From: Streptomyces spirodelae
Lineage (GTDB): Bacteria > Actinomycetota > Actinomycetes > Streptomycetales > Streptomycetaceae
NCBI RefSeq assembly: GCF_017676385.1
Contig: NZ_JAFFZN010000041.1
Span: 1-53,455, forward strand
DNA: 53,455 bases
Reading direction: 5' to 3'
Made by a program: the position numbers and the translations under genes
The notes under the pieces: generated by a model
The model's database searches: none
Told to the model about the DNA's origin: nothing
What the model saw: only the letters and a program-made list of their open reading frames with translations
Shown: piece by piece, positions 16,852-24,350 of the stretch
How the letters are laid out: every line of letters starts with the position of its first letter
Position numbering within the stretch: position 1 is the stretch's first letter

Positions 16852-18310
16852 CCCCAAGGGCTTCCTGAACACCGACCGCGAGGTCGCCAAGACCCGTCCC
16901 GTCCAGGAGCGGGTCAAGGACTGGAACGAGGTCTACGTACCCGGCTCCCTGCTGCCCATCATCAGCAAGCAGGCCGGGCGCTGCATGGACTGCGGCATCC
17001 CCTTCTGCCACAACGGCTGCCCGCTGGGGAACCTCATTCCCGAGTGGAACGACTACGCCTATCGCGAGGACTGGGAGGCGGCGTCGGAACGCCTCCACGC
17101 CACGAACAACTTCCCGGAGTTCACCGGGCGGCTGTGCCCGGCCCCGTGCGAGTCGGCGTGCGTGCTCGGCATCAACCAGCCGGCCGTCACCATCAAGAAC
17201 GTCGAGGTCTCCATCATCGACAAGGCGTGGGAGACCGGGAACGTCACCCCGCAGCCCCCGGAGCGGCTGAGCGGCAAGACCGTCGCCGTCATCGGCTCAG
17301 GCCCCGCCGGGCTGGCCGCGGCCCAGCAGCTCACCCGCGCGGGCCACACGGTCGCCGTCTACGAACGCGCCGACCGCATCGGCGGGCTGCTGCGCTACGG
17401 CATCCCCGAGTTCAAGATGGAGAAGCGGCACATCAACCGCCGTATCGAGCAGATGCGCGCGGAGGGCACCAAGTTCCGCACCGGCGTGGAGATCGGCCGT
17501 GACATCGACGCGCGGAAGCTGCGCAAGCGGTACGACGCGGTCGTCATCGCGGCGGGCGCGACCACGGCTCGCGACCTGCCCGTCCCGGGCCGCGAGCTGA
17601 ACGGCATCCACCAGGCGATGGAGTACCTGCCGCTGTCCAACAAGGTGCAGGAGGGCGACTACGTCGAGCCGCCCATCACCGCCAAGGACAAGCATGTCGT
17701 CGTCATCGGCGGCGGCGACACCGGGGCCGACTGCGTCGGCACCGCACACCGGCAGGGCGCGGCTTCCGTCACCCAGCTGGAGATCATGCCCAGGCCGGGC
17801 GAGGAGCGGGACCAGGCCCGCCAGCCGTGGCCCACCTTCCCCATGCTCTACAAGGTGACCTCCGCGCACGAGGAGGGCGGCGAGAGGGTCTACTCCGTCA
17901 ACACCACCCACTTCGAGGGCGATGAGGACGGCAACGTCCAGTGGCTCCACCTGGTCGAGGTGGAGATGGTGGACGGCAAGCTGGAGCCCAAGCCGGGTAC
18001 GGAGCGGAAGATCCCCGCCCAGTTGGTCACCCTCGCCATGGGCTTCACAGGCGTCGACCGGGAGAACGGCCTGGTCGAGCAGTTCGGCGTCGAGCTCGAT
18101 GCGCGGGGCAACGTCGCGCGGGACGGCGACTACGCCACGAACGTCGCCGGCGTCTACGTCGCCGGCGACGCCGGCCGGGGCCAGTCGCTGATCGTCTGGG
18201 CCATCGCCGAGGGCCGCTCCGCGGCCAAGGCCGTCGACCGCTACCTCACCGGCGAGGCCAGCACCCTCCCCGCGCCGATCCGCCCCACGGACCGTGCGCT
18301 GACGGTGTAA
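16844..18310 (+). CDS. gltD: Glutamate synthase (NADPH), small subunit
   Basis: GltD takes electrons from NADPH through FAD and passes them over 4Fe-4S clusters to GltB. The 488-residue protein has the N-terminal cysteine motifs CMDCGIPFCHNGCPLGN (about 46-62) and CPAPCESACVLG (about 94-105). These are followed by the FAD fold VIGSGPAGLAAAQQL (about 147), the NADPH fold VVVIGGGDTGADC (about 285), and a C-terminal GVYVAGDAGRGQSLIVWAIAEGR. It overlaps gltB by 8 nt and ends just before a strong hairpin. Confidence 0.98.
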   Translation: MADPKGFLNTDREVAKTRPVQERVKDWNEVYVPGSLLPIISKQAGRCMDCGIPFCHNGCPLGNLIPEWNDYAYREDWEAASERLHATNNFPEFTGRLCPAPCESACVLGINQPAVTIKNVEVSIIDKAWETGNVTPQPPERLSGKTVAVIGSGPAGLAAAQQLTRAGHTVAVYERADRIGGLLRYGIPEFKMEKRHINRRIEQMRAEGTKFRTGVEIGRDIDARKLRKRYDAVVIAAGATTARDLPVPGRELNGIHQAMEYLPLSNKVQEGDYVEPPITAKDKHVVVIGGGDTGADCVGTAHRQGAASVTQLEIMPRPGEERDQARQPWPTFPMLYKVTSAHEEGGERVYSVNTTHFEGDEDGNVQWLHLVEVEMVDGKLEPKPGTERKIPAQLVTLAMGFTGVDRENGLVEQFGVELDARGNVARDGDYATNVAGVYVAGDAGRGQSLIVWAIAEGRSAAKAVDRYLTGEASTLPAPIRPTDRALTV

Positions 18311-18346
18311 GCCCCTTCAACTTCCGTACAAGGGCGTACGGACGAC

Positions 18347-18388
18347 GCGGCGCCTGCCAGTCCCCGACCGGGTCACGGCAGGCGCCGC
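18347..18388. terminator. gltBD terminator hairpin
   Basis: Perfect 12-bp arms GCGGCGCCTGCC (18347-18358) and GGCAGGCGCCGC (18377-18388) enclose an 18-nt loop, 37 nt after the gltD stop. A smaller stem TCCGTAC/GTACGGA (18323-18342) precedes it. No T-tract follows, as is usual in high-GC actinomycetes. Confidence 0.75.
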
Positions 18389-18517
18389 ACGCATGGGCGC
18401 GGTTCTGCGCCCGCCTGGATGCCTCCCCGAGCCAGGTCCGGTCCGCTGCGCGCCGGGCCTCGCCCGCGCCGATGTTCCACGCCGACCGTAGTGCAGGCAC
18501 CACGTCATGACGGCAGC

Positions 18518-18802
18518 TCAGGCAGGCTCATACGTCATGCAGTCCACCTCGTTCTCGACGTAGCCCACGGTGATCCCGGGCGCACGACACTCGAACTGCT
18601 GGTTGTGTCGGCAGTTGGACACCTTGCAGGCGCCAACACGTCCGGTCGTCGCCGGGTCTCCACCCTTCGTGGAGGCAGTGAAGAAGGTGTCGCAGCGCGC
18701 GCGGCGGACATCCCCCACCGTAATGGCCAGCGCATGGCAGGCGTGATCCCTATTGTACGCGCAGTCCTCTACCGCACATTCCCGCACGACAGGCATCTCC
18801 AC
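18518..18802 (-). CDS. DUF1540 family cysteine-rich small protein
   Basis: The 94-residue protein has two copies of a C-x4-C-x2-N-x4-C-x-A-x2-I-x-VG pattern: CAVEDCAYNRDHACHALAITVG near residues 9-30 and CKVSNCRHNQQFECRAPGITVG near 59-80. Each is followed by another Cys (ARCDTF, VDCMTY). This is the DUF1540 metal-binding-like module, whose function is unknown. The eight cysteines suggest Zn or Fe binding (inference). It is monocistronic and convergent with gltD. The 341 nt upstream of it hold no convincing gene. Confidence 0.85.
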   Translation of the reverse strand: MEMPVVRECAVEDCAYNRDHACHALAITVGDVRRARCDTFFTASTKGGDPATTGRVGACKVSNCRHNQQFECRAPGITVGYVENEVDCMTYEPA

Positions 18803-19143
18803 TGGGAGCCCTCCTCAAGTCCCTCGCCGTATTTGCCCCGTCAGAAGTGCTCGGCTCGGGGCGCGATTACGCAATGACACTTGCACGCGGCGCCTCCGCT
18901 CATCTGCTCACACGGCGAGTCCACAACCAAATGGAGCAACCCTGACCACACCGCCGGCCGAACTCCCGGTACGTTCCCGTGCCAGTCCCGAGCGCGCTCT
19001 GCCCTGAAGCAGCAGGAATCAGACAGCCGCAAAGTACTCGCTGTAGCGATGAATGAGTTCTCGAGAACGTATGGCCGGTCACACGTGAATCGGTTCGGCG
19101 GGAACCCGGCCTTACTGAGAGCACCCGGCGCTGGTCAGCACAA
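18803..19143. other. Intergenic region without a supported gene
   Basis: About 340 nt of lower-GC sequence between DUF1540 and the secreted-protein operon. Open frames exist on both strands, but none has streptomycete third-position bias, a ribosome site or a recognisable product. The promoter of the DUF1540 gene must lie at its left end. Confidence 0.5.
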
Positions 19144-19173
19144 GAGGGGCTGTCGGCTTACCGGCAGCCCCTC
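19144..19173. terminator. Bidirectional terminator hairpin
   Basis: GAGGGGCTGTCGG-CTTA-CCGGCAGCCCCTC forms a 13-bp stem with one G-T pair and a 4-nt loop. It lies 20 nt beyond the stop of the minus-strand gene 19194-20300 and is followed by short T/A runs on both sides. Confidence 0.8.
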
Positions 19174-19193
19174 ATTTCGATGCTCGGACCAGC

Positions 19194-20300
19194 TCAGTCG
19201 CGGACGATGGACTGGATCTCCTTCACGGTGAGGTTCCTGGTGGTGCTGAAGGTGCCGGAAGGCAGGTCACCACCGGTCCCATCGGAGCCCTTCCAGGAGA
19301 TGTCCCAGGTGAGCGTCGCCTTCAGCGGGTAGGAGCCGTTCTGGCCGCTGGCCCGCAGATACCTGACGCCGCAGGGCGGGGTGCTGTCCTTCTTCCCCGC
19401 CGAATACTCCTCACCCAGCTGGCCGTTCTTGACCACGCACTTTCCGGAGCCGGGATACATCTTGGCATCGTCCGTTCCCGGTTCCAGGGTGAGCGAGGTG
19501 GGCTTCGCCGTGGTGGTCGCCGAGAGGTGGGTGCCGTCTTCCAGGTCCAGGGACGCGGTCACGTCCACCGGCTTGAACTTGTCCTTGTCCAGCCATACCC
19601 AGGTGTCGAGGTTGACCGTCTGCTTGTCCTCCGGGTTCAGCGAAATGTCGGTTCCCGGAATGGGCAGTTCCTCGTACGCGTACTCCGCGAGGATCTTCGG
19701 GCTGACCGCGAGGGGCATGTCCTTGGGCGGCTTGCCCTCCGGCACCCAGATGGCATGCTGGCTGCACTTGTCCGACGCGGGGTCGTCCGCCTTGTTGGGG
19801 TTGCGCACCCCCTCCCAGAACATGCCCTTGCCCTGCTGGTCGAGGTTGTAGTTGTCGTACTTGTCGGTCTGGTAGTAGTTGTCGAGGACGTTCTTGGCCT
19901 GGCCGAGGAGAGCGTTGGAGAGATCCGTGGCATCGGTTCCGGGATCGAGGATTGGTTTCTCCTCCTTTTCCTCCTTCTTCGGCTTCTTCGGCTTCAGTTC
20001 GTCCATCCTCTCCTTGAGCTCCTTGGGAGTCGTCTTGGGCTCGTACCAGCACGCAGGAGCTTCCCAGTCGGGGTCCTTGGGGTTCAGCTTGACGGTGTTC
20101 TTGGTCTTGCCACCGCCGCCGGTTATCCGGACGTGGGAGACCTCGGCGTTGACGGAGTTGTTCTTGGCTCCCCCTTGGGTGTCAGTACCGTTGAACCCAC
20201 CCTTTCCTTTGCCTTCCTCGGCGTAGGCGACTGACGGCTCGGCGAGCAGGAGCATCGCTACCAGCACACCAACTGAGCCTCGGCGGACTATTTCATGCAT
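19194..20300 (-). CDS. Secreted Lys-rich protein of unknown function
   Basis: The 368-residue product starts with a signal peptide (MHEIVRRGSVGVLVAMLLLAEPSVAYA, cleavage likely after AYA at residue 27). The mature part begins with a Gly/Asn-rich segment, then SHVRITGGGGKTKNTVKLNPKDPDW. A highly charged Lys/Glu stretch (KELKERMDELKPKKPKKEEK) precedes a longer region with paired cysteines (residues about 83, 175, 288, 312) that may form disulfides. I do not recognise the family. ATG at 20300 follows GGGGAG and overlaps the 3' end of the upstream lipoprotein gene by 13 nt, so the two are coupled. Lower GC and AAG-rich codon use set it apart from its neighbours. Confidence 0.75.
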   Translation of the reverse strand: MHEIVRRGSVGVLVAMLLLAEPSVAYAEEGKGKGGFNGTDTQGGAKNNSVNAEVSHVRITGGGGKTKNTVKLNPKDPDWEAPACWYEPKTTPKELKERMDELKPKKPKKEEKEEKPILDPGTDATDLSNALLGQAKNVLDNYYQTDKYDNYNLDQQGKGMFWEGVRNPNKADDPASDKCSQHAIWVPEGKPPKDMPLAVSPKILAEYAYEELPIPGTDISLNPEDKQTVNLDTWVWLDKDKFKPVDVTASLDLEDGTHLSATTTAKPTSLTLEPGTDDAKMYPGSGKCVVKNGQLGEEYSAGKKDSTPPCGVRYLRASGQNGSYPLKATLTWDISWKGSDGTGGDLPSGTFSTTRNLTVKEIQSIVRD

Positions 20301-20947
20301 TGCTTGGCTCCCCGTTGAGAAGTTCCGGAGACGGCCTGCCATACGCCGTCGCTGTTCCGCTTCACATGGAACGACGCGGCGACGTAGTTCTGATCACCCG
20401 CGTCGTTCGGCTCAAGCTTCCCGGTTTTGATGACCTTGTTCCGTGCTTTGTGCTCATCGGCACAGAAGGTCACTCGCGCATCATTCTTACCGGTGAACTC
20501 GACCTTCTGGTCGTAGTAGCGAGTGACTCCCGCCCAGCTCTTTCCGTTCTTGGAGAAATCCAACATGTATTGGTTCGACGCGAGCAGAGATTTTCCGGTG
20601 GCGTAAACTTCCACCTGGTCGACGTCTTTGCCCGTGGTGATTACCCGGTCAACAGCGTTGATCCGCGCCTGGTTGTCCGCCAGGACCTCATCCTTTTTCG
20701 GGTCGCCCGTCTTGGCGGCCTCGAACACGTTCTTCGCGTCCTTCGCCAGCTTGATCTCGTCCGGCGCCTTGCGGTCGGAGGCGCTCGAACTGGCCGACGG
20801 CGAGGAGGACTTGGCGCTCGGCTTGCCCCCGTCCTTGGCGCCGTCGATCTTGTCGTCCGAGTCGCCGTCGCCCCCGCACGCGCCCAGGAGGAGGGACGCG
20901 GCCAGGGCTGCTGCGGTCCACATCGCTGTGCTGGCCTGCTTTTTCAT
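20288..20947 (-). CDS. Predicted lipoprotein of unknown function
   Basis: The 219-residue product has a classic lipoprotein signal: MKKQ..., a hydrophobic core, and lipobox LLLGAC with C24. A Ser/Asp/Lys-rich spacer of about 45 residues follows, then a compact domain of about 150 residues (AKNVFEAAKTGDPKKDEVLADNQARINAVDRVITTG... YYDQKVEFTGKNDARVTFCADEHKARNK...). The domain resembles the NTF2-like or SCP-like small secreted folds only in general shape, so no function is assigned. ATG at 20947 is preferred over TTG at 20953. It is translationally coupled to the secreted protein downstream, suggesting a shared role at the cell surface. Confidence 0.75.
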   Translation of the reverse strand: MKKQASTAMWTAAALAASLLLGACGGDGDSDDKIDGAKDGGKPSAKSSSPSASSSASDRKAPDEIKLAKDAKNVFEAAKTGDPKKDEVLADNQARINAVDRVITTGKDVDQVEVYATGKSLLASNQYMLDFSKNGKSWAGVTRYYDQKVEFTGKNDARVTFCADEHKARNKVIKTGKLEPNDAGDQNYVAASFHVKRNSDGVWQAVSGTSQRGAKQCMK

Positions 20948-21050
20948 GCGCAAGTTCTCTCAGCTCTCTGTCCGTGGGCGACGGCGGTACGAATCACCCG
21001 CAGTTTTGATCACTCAAAGTTACTACAGTGAAAGGAGGGTCGACAGTCCC

Positions 21051-21641
21051 TCACTCCGGTTCTCCCACTTGAGTCAATCGGTGATCGTTCAACCGTCGTT
21101 GAACGTCCTGAAGAAGGACACGCAGCAAGTCGGCGAGCTGGTTCTGCTGTTCCGCAGTGAGACCCGTCAGCAGGTCGGCTTCGCGGGTGAGGACCTGGTC
21201 GACGGTGGATTCGACCAGTTCGTGTCCGGCCTTGGTCAGTTCGACCACGACCGAGCGGCGGCGGCTCTCTCCCCCGGACGTGGTCCGGGAGGCACTCCCG
21301 GGGCTGCGCGTGACCAGGCCCTCGCGTTCGGCGCGGGCCACCCGCTGGGAGATGGCGCCCGCTGTGATCATCGTGCGTGCCGTCAGCTCGCGGGTGGTGA
21401 GCGCATACGGCTCACCCGCGCGCCGCAGCACGCTGAGCAGGTCGAGGGTGGCGGCGTCCACACCCGCGCGGGAGAGCACGCGGCGGCGGTCGTCGCCGAA
21501 CAGCTTCGCCAGCCGCCACAGCGGGGTGACGATGCCGATCGAGGAGACGGGTGTGCCGGGGCGCTCGCGCTGCCATGCGGCGGCGATGTCCGCCACGGGG
21601 TAGTCGGTCGCGCTGTCCAGCGGGTACTGATCGCTTGCCAT
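21051..21641 (-). CDS. MarR-family transcriptional regulator
   Basis: The 196-residue protein has a winged-helix core (VDAATLDLLSVLRRAGEPYALTTRELTARTMITAGAISQRVARAEREGLVTRSPG...RSVVVELTKAGHELV) typical of MarR repressors, which are released by small ligands. ATG at 21641 follows GAAGGGGTC. It is transcribed divergently from the SDR gene at 21707 across a 65-nt region containing a dyad/direct-repeat element, the standard layout for a MarR protein controlling itself and the adjacent enzyme. The ligand is unknown. Confidence 0.88.
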   Translation of the reverse strand: MASDQYPLDSATDYPVADIAAAWQRERPGTPVSSIGIVTPLWRLAKLFGDDRRRVLSRAGVDAATLDLLSVLRRAGEPYALTTRELTARTMITAGAISQRVARAEREGLVTRSPGSASRTTSGGESRRRSVVVELTKAGHELVESTVDQVLTREADLLTGLTAEQQNQLADLLRVLLQDVQRRLNDHRLTQVGEPE

Positions 21642-21663
21642 GACCCCTTCTTTCAGTGTTATG

Positions 21664-21684
21664 TTTAGGTCTAAATTTAGGTCT
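21664..21684. promoter_or_regulatory. MarR-type operator between marR and SDR genes
   Basis: TTTAGGTCT occurs twice (21664-21672 and 21676-21684) separated by AAA. The first copy with its flank forms the 5-2-5 dyad TTTAG-GT-CTAAA, and CTAAATTTAG (21671-21680) is a perfect palindrome. This AT-rich block lies midway between the divergent starts. Confidence 0.65.
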
Positions 21685-21706
21685 GAACGAACACGGAGGA
21701 CACTGT

Positions 21707-22435
21707 ATGGCACGCGGCATCCTGGTCACCGGCGGTGCGACAGGCATCGGGCTGGCCGTGGCGCGGCACTTCGCGGAACAGGGGGACACAGTCGTCATCA
21801 CAGGGCGGCGACAGGGCACGCTGGAGACGGCGGCCAAGGAGATCGGCGGACGAGCAGTCGTCTGCGACCACACCGACCCGCAGGCGGTGGAGCGGCTGCT
21901 GCCGCAACTGCCCGACCGGCTCGATGTGCTGGTCAACAACGCGGGCGGCAACACCGACTGGGACGTGACCGAGGACGACGAGCTCACCGCGCTGGAGGCG
22001 TTCGCGTACCGGTTCCGCGCAAACCTGGACGCCAATCTGCTCAGCGCCGCGTTGACCACCAAGGCGGTGGAGGACCGGCTGGCCGGGGGAGGCGCCGTGA
22101 TCAGCATCGGTTCCATCGCGGCCGACAAGGGCTCCGGCGCCTACGGCGCGGCAAAAGCGGGCCTCGCCTCATGGAACCTGGGCCTGGCGGGGGAGCTGGG
22201 GCCGCGCGACATCACGGCGAACGTCGTCGCACCGGGCTATGTCGCCGACACCGAGTTCTTCCGCGACCAGCTCACGCCCGAACGGCGCGACCACCTCATC
22301 GCCTCCACCGCGCTGGGCCGCGCCGGTGCTCCGGAGGACATCGCGGGCGCCGTCGCCTTCCTGGCGTCTCCGGCGGCGCGTGACATCACGGCGCAGGTGC
22401 TCAATGTCAACGGCGGGGAACACGGGACCCGCTGA
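21707..22435 (+). CDS. Short-chain dehydrogenase/reductase (SDR)
   Basis: The 242-residue classical SDR carries the cofactor motif TGGATGIG (about residues 8-15), NNAGG (about 81-85), a serine in SIGSIAADKGSGAYGAAKAG with the active-site Y-x3-K, and the C-terminal GRAGAPEDIAGAVAFLASPAARDITAQVLNVNGG. Members reduce or oxidise carbonyl/hydroxyl groups with NAD(P)H. The substrate is not deducible. ATG at 21707 is preceded by GGAGG. Its likely repressor is the divergent MarR protein. Confidence 0.9.
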   Translation: MARGILVTGGATGIGLAVARHFAEQGDTVVITGRRQGTLETAAKEIGGRAVVCDHTDPQAVERLLPQLPDRLDVLVNNAGGNTDWDVTEDDELTALEAFAYRFRANLDANLLSAALTTKAVEDRLAGGGAVISIGSIAADKGSGAYGAAKAGLASWNLGLAGELGPRDITANVVAPGYVADTEFFRDQLTPERRDHLIASTALGRAGAPEDIAGAVAFLASPAARDITAQVLNVNGGEHGTR

Positions 22436-22493
22436 CCGGCCGTCCGCCTGTCCGGTGCGCCCTGTCCGCCCCCAACCGCCCCCGGACGCCCGT

Positions 22494-22522
22494 CCGCGCA
22501 GGGAGCGCCGCTCCCTGCGCGG
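22494..22522. terminator. SDR-gene terminator hairpin
   Basis: CCGCGCAGGGAGC-GCC-GCTCCCTGCGCGG is a perfect 13-bp stem with a 3-nt loop, 58 nt after the SDR stop. It is also the first unit of the tandem array that follows. Confidence 0.7.
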
Positions 22523-22654
22523 AGCGCCGCCCCGGGCCGGAGCACTGCTCTCGCTGCGGAGTGCCGCTCTGGTTGCGGAGCGCCGTCTCCGGTGAGGAGC
22601 GCCGTCTCTGCTTCTCGGAGCGGTGCTCTCGCTGCGGAGCACCGCGCTGGGACA
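22502..22654 (+). repeat. Array of eight ~19-bp imperfect tandem repeats
   Basis: Units begin with GGAG at 22502, 22521, 22539, 22558, 22577, 22596, 22617 and 22636, a spacing of 18-21 bp. The consensus is roughly GGAGCGCCGCTCTCGCTGC. The period is not a multiple of three and no gene crosses it, so it is a non-coding minisatellite between the SDR terminator and the cupin gene. Confidence 0.75.
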
Positions 22655-22831
22655 CCCGGCCGGCACCCGCTCGGCCGGGTCGGGCCACGGCGGGCCTGGG
22701 CGGGGAGCCCTCCTCGGTCGGACAGTTTCCGTGCGCCGAACGTCGCGAACGCGCCCGCATGCGAAGCGAGAAAGCCATCCGCTGTGGCGGACGCCCCCTC
22801 AAGGCTGCAGCCTGACGCCACACCCTGCGTG

Positions 22832-23203
22832 TCAGTTGAGGATCTCGGCCGCCTTGGTCATCGGCCCTCCTGCGTCACCGGTGTTGATCGTCCCCGCCGG
22901 TTCGAGCAACAGGATCGCGGTCTCCTCGTCTGCCACGGGGCAGTGCTCGACCCCGCGGGGAACCACGTACAACTCGCCAGGCTCCAGCACCACATCGGCA
23001 TCCCTGAGCTGGATCGTGAGCCGCCCGCTGATGACCAGGAACAGTTCATCGGTGTCCTCGTGAGTGTGCCAGACGAACTCTCCTTTCAGTTTGGCCAGCT
23101 TGACCTCGTAGTCGTTGAGCACAGCCACTTTCTTCTGCGACCACAGCTCGCTGAACTGCGACAGCTTGTCGGCGATGTTGACAGGAACAACGGACTTGGA
23201 CAT
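22832..23203 (-). CDS. Small cupin-domain protein
   Basis: The 123-residue single-domain cupin has the metal-site motif VWHTHEDTDELFLVISGRLTI (His, His, Glu about residues 46-54) and PGELYVVPRGVEHCPVA with the second-motif His. Related stand-alone cupins act as small-molecule isomerases, dioxygenases or stabilising proteins, so I assign no reaction. It starts at 23203 and diverges from the AraC regulator at 23298 across 94 nt, which suggests control by that regulator (inference). Confidence 0.85.
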   Translation of the reverse strand: MSKSVVPVNIADKLSQFSELWSQKKVAVLNDYEVKLAKLKGEFVWHTHEDTDELFLVISGRLTIQLRDADVVLEPGELYVVPRGVEHCPVADEETAILLLEPAGTINTGDAGGPMTKAAEILN

Positions 23204-23297
23204 ACGGCATCCTTCCTCAAGGCGGTCAACTCAGGGCCCTCCGGCCGTGTCACAAACCTGCCGCGCTCGGACTCCGCTGGTCTTGTACGTTCCTGGC

Positions 23298-24128
23298 ATG
23301 ACCGGAGACCGACCCCGCACGTCCATCAACGCCTGGAGGCCGTCAGTCCCAGGGATCGCCGAGGTCTTCCACGCACACTTCACCGATCACGCGTACCCGG
23401 CCCACACCCACGACACGTGGGACCTGATGATCCTCGACGACGGCTCGGTCGACTTCGCACTCGACCGCCACCGCCATGGGGCGACCGGCACCGCCAGCGT
23501 CCTCCTGCTGCCACCCGGCGTCCCCCACGACGGTCGGACCGTCACGGCATCAGGCTTCCGCAAGCGCAACCTCTACCTCGACGACTCCGTACTCCCGCAG
23601 CGTTGGGCCGGTCGTGCGGCGGACGCTCCAGTCGTCAACGACGGGCTGCTGCGCCATCGGATCCACCAACTGCACGCCACTCTCGCCCATGCTGGAGACG
23701 GATTCGAAGCCGAATCCCGCCTCTCGTTCATCCGTGAATGGCTCCACTCCCACCTCGACGCGCTCCAGCCCCGCACACCGGGGCAAGAGGCAAACCGGCT
23801 CGCCGCCGAGCTGCGGGAACTACTGGACTCACGGATACACGCTGGCATATCCCTGCGCGAGGCCGCCGCCACCCTGCATGCCCACCCCACACACCTGATC
23901 CGCTGCTTCAAGCAGACATATGGCCTGCCGCCACACAGCTACCTCACCGGCAAGCGCATCGATCAGGCACGGCGACTTCTACTCGACGGCCACCGGCCCG
24001 CCGAGGTCGCGGCAACCGTGGGATTCCACGACCAAGCCCATCTGAACCGACACTTCACACGCCACGTGGGCACCACACCCGCGCGTTACAGGCGCACTCG
24101 CAGCGGCTCTGCCGCAACTTCTCCTTGA
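23298..24128 (+). CDS. AraC-family transcriptional regulator
   Basis: The 276-residue protein has an N-terminal cupin-like AraC ligand domain (HFTDHAYPAHTHDTWDLMILDDGSVDF...LLPPGVPHDG). The C-terminal double helix-turn-helix (about 175-270) reads ISLREAAATLHAHPTHLIRCFKQTYGLPPHSYLTGKRIDQARRLLLDGHRPAEVAATVGFHDQAHLNRHFTRHVGTTPARYR in overlapping blocks. It is of the effector-binding AraC type that often regulates an adjacent divergent gene, here the cupin. The ATG at 23298 fits the usual family N-terminus; upstream in-frame codons lack coding character. Confidence 0.88.
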   Translation: MTGDRPRTSINAWRPSVPGIAEVFHAHFTDHAYPAHTHDTWDLMILDDGSVDFALDRHRHGATGTASVLLLPPGVPHDGRTVTASGFRKRNLYLDDSVLPQRWAGRAADAPVVNDGLLRHRIHQLHATLAHAGDGFEAESRLSFIREWLHSHLDALQPRTPGQEANRLAAELRELLDSRIHAGISLREAAATLHAHPTHLIRCFKQTYGLPPHSYLTGKRIDQARRLLLDGHRPAEVAATVGFHDQAHLNRHFTRHVGTTPARYRRTRSGSAATSP

Positions 24129-24350
24129 CCCTGCCTCGGATGCTCACATCCAATCGCCTCTGTAGCCCCCGCCACGCCAACCAACCCGGTGCAGCAACCT
24201 GGTGAACCAACCCGGTCAGAGCACTAGATAGGCGATGGCGTGCTTCCGAGTGGCTGACGGAGTGGCGCCCGTGCGCGAAACTGATCCTGCCCGGGCACCT
24301 CCGCTCGCGTGCAGGAGAGGCAGCAGTGCTCGAAGCGGGGAGGCGTAGCA

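Noticed and set aside
18753..19231. Several short open frames on both strands around the DUF1540 upstream region
   Set aside because: No codon bias, ribosome site or recognisable motif; they overlap one another and the terminator at 19144-19173.
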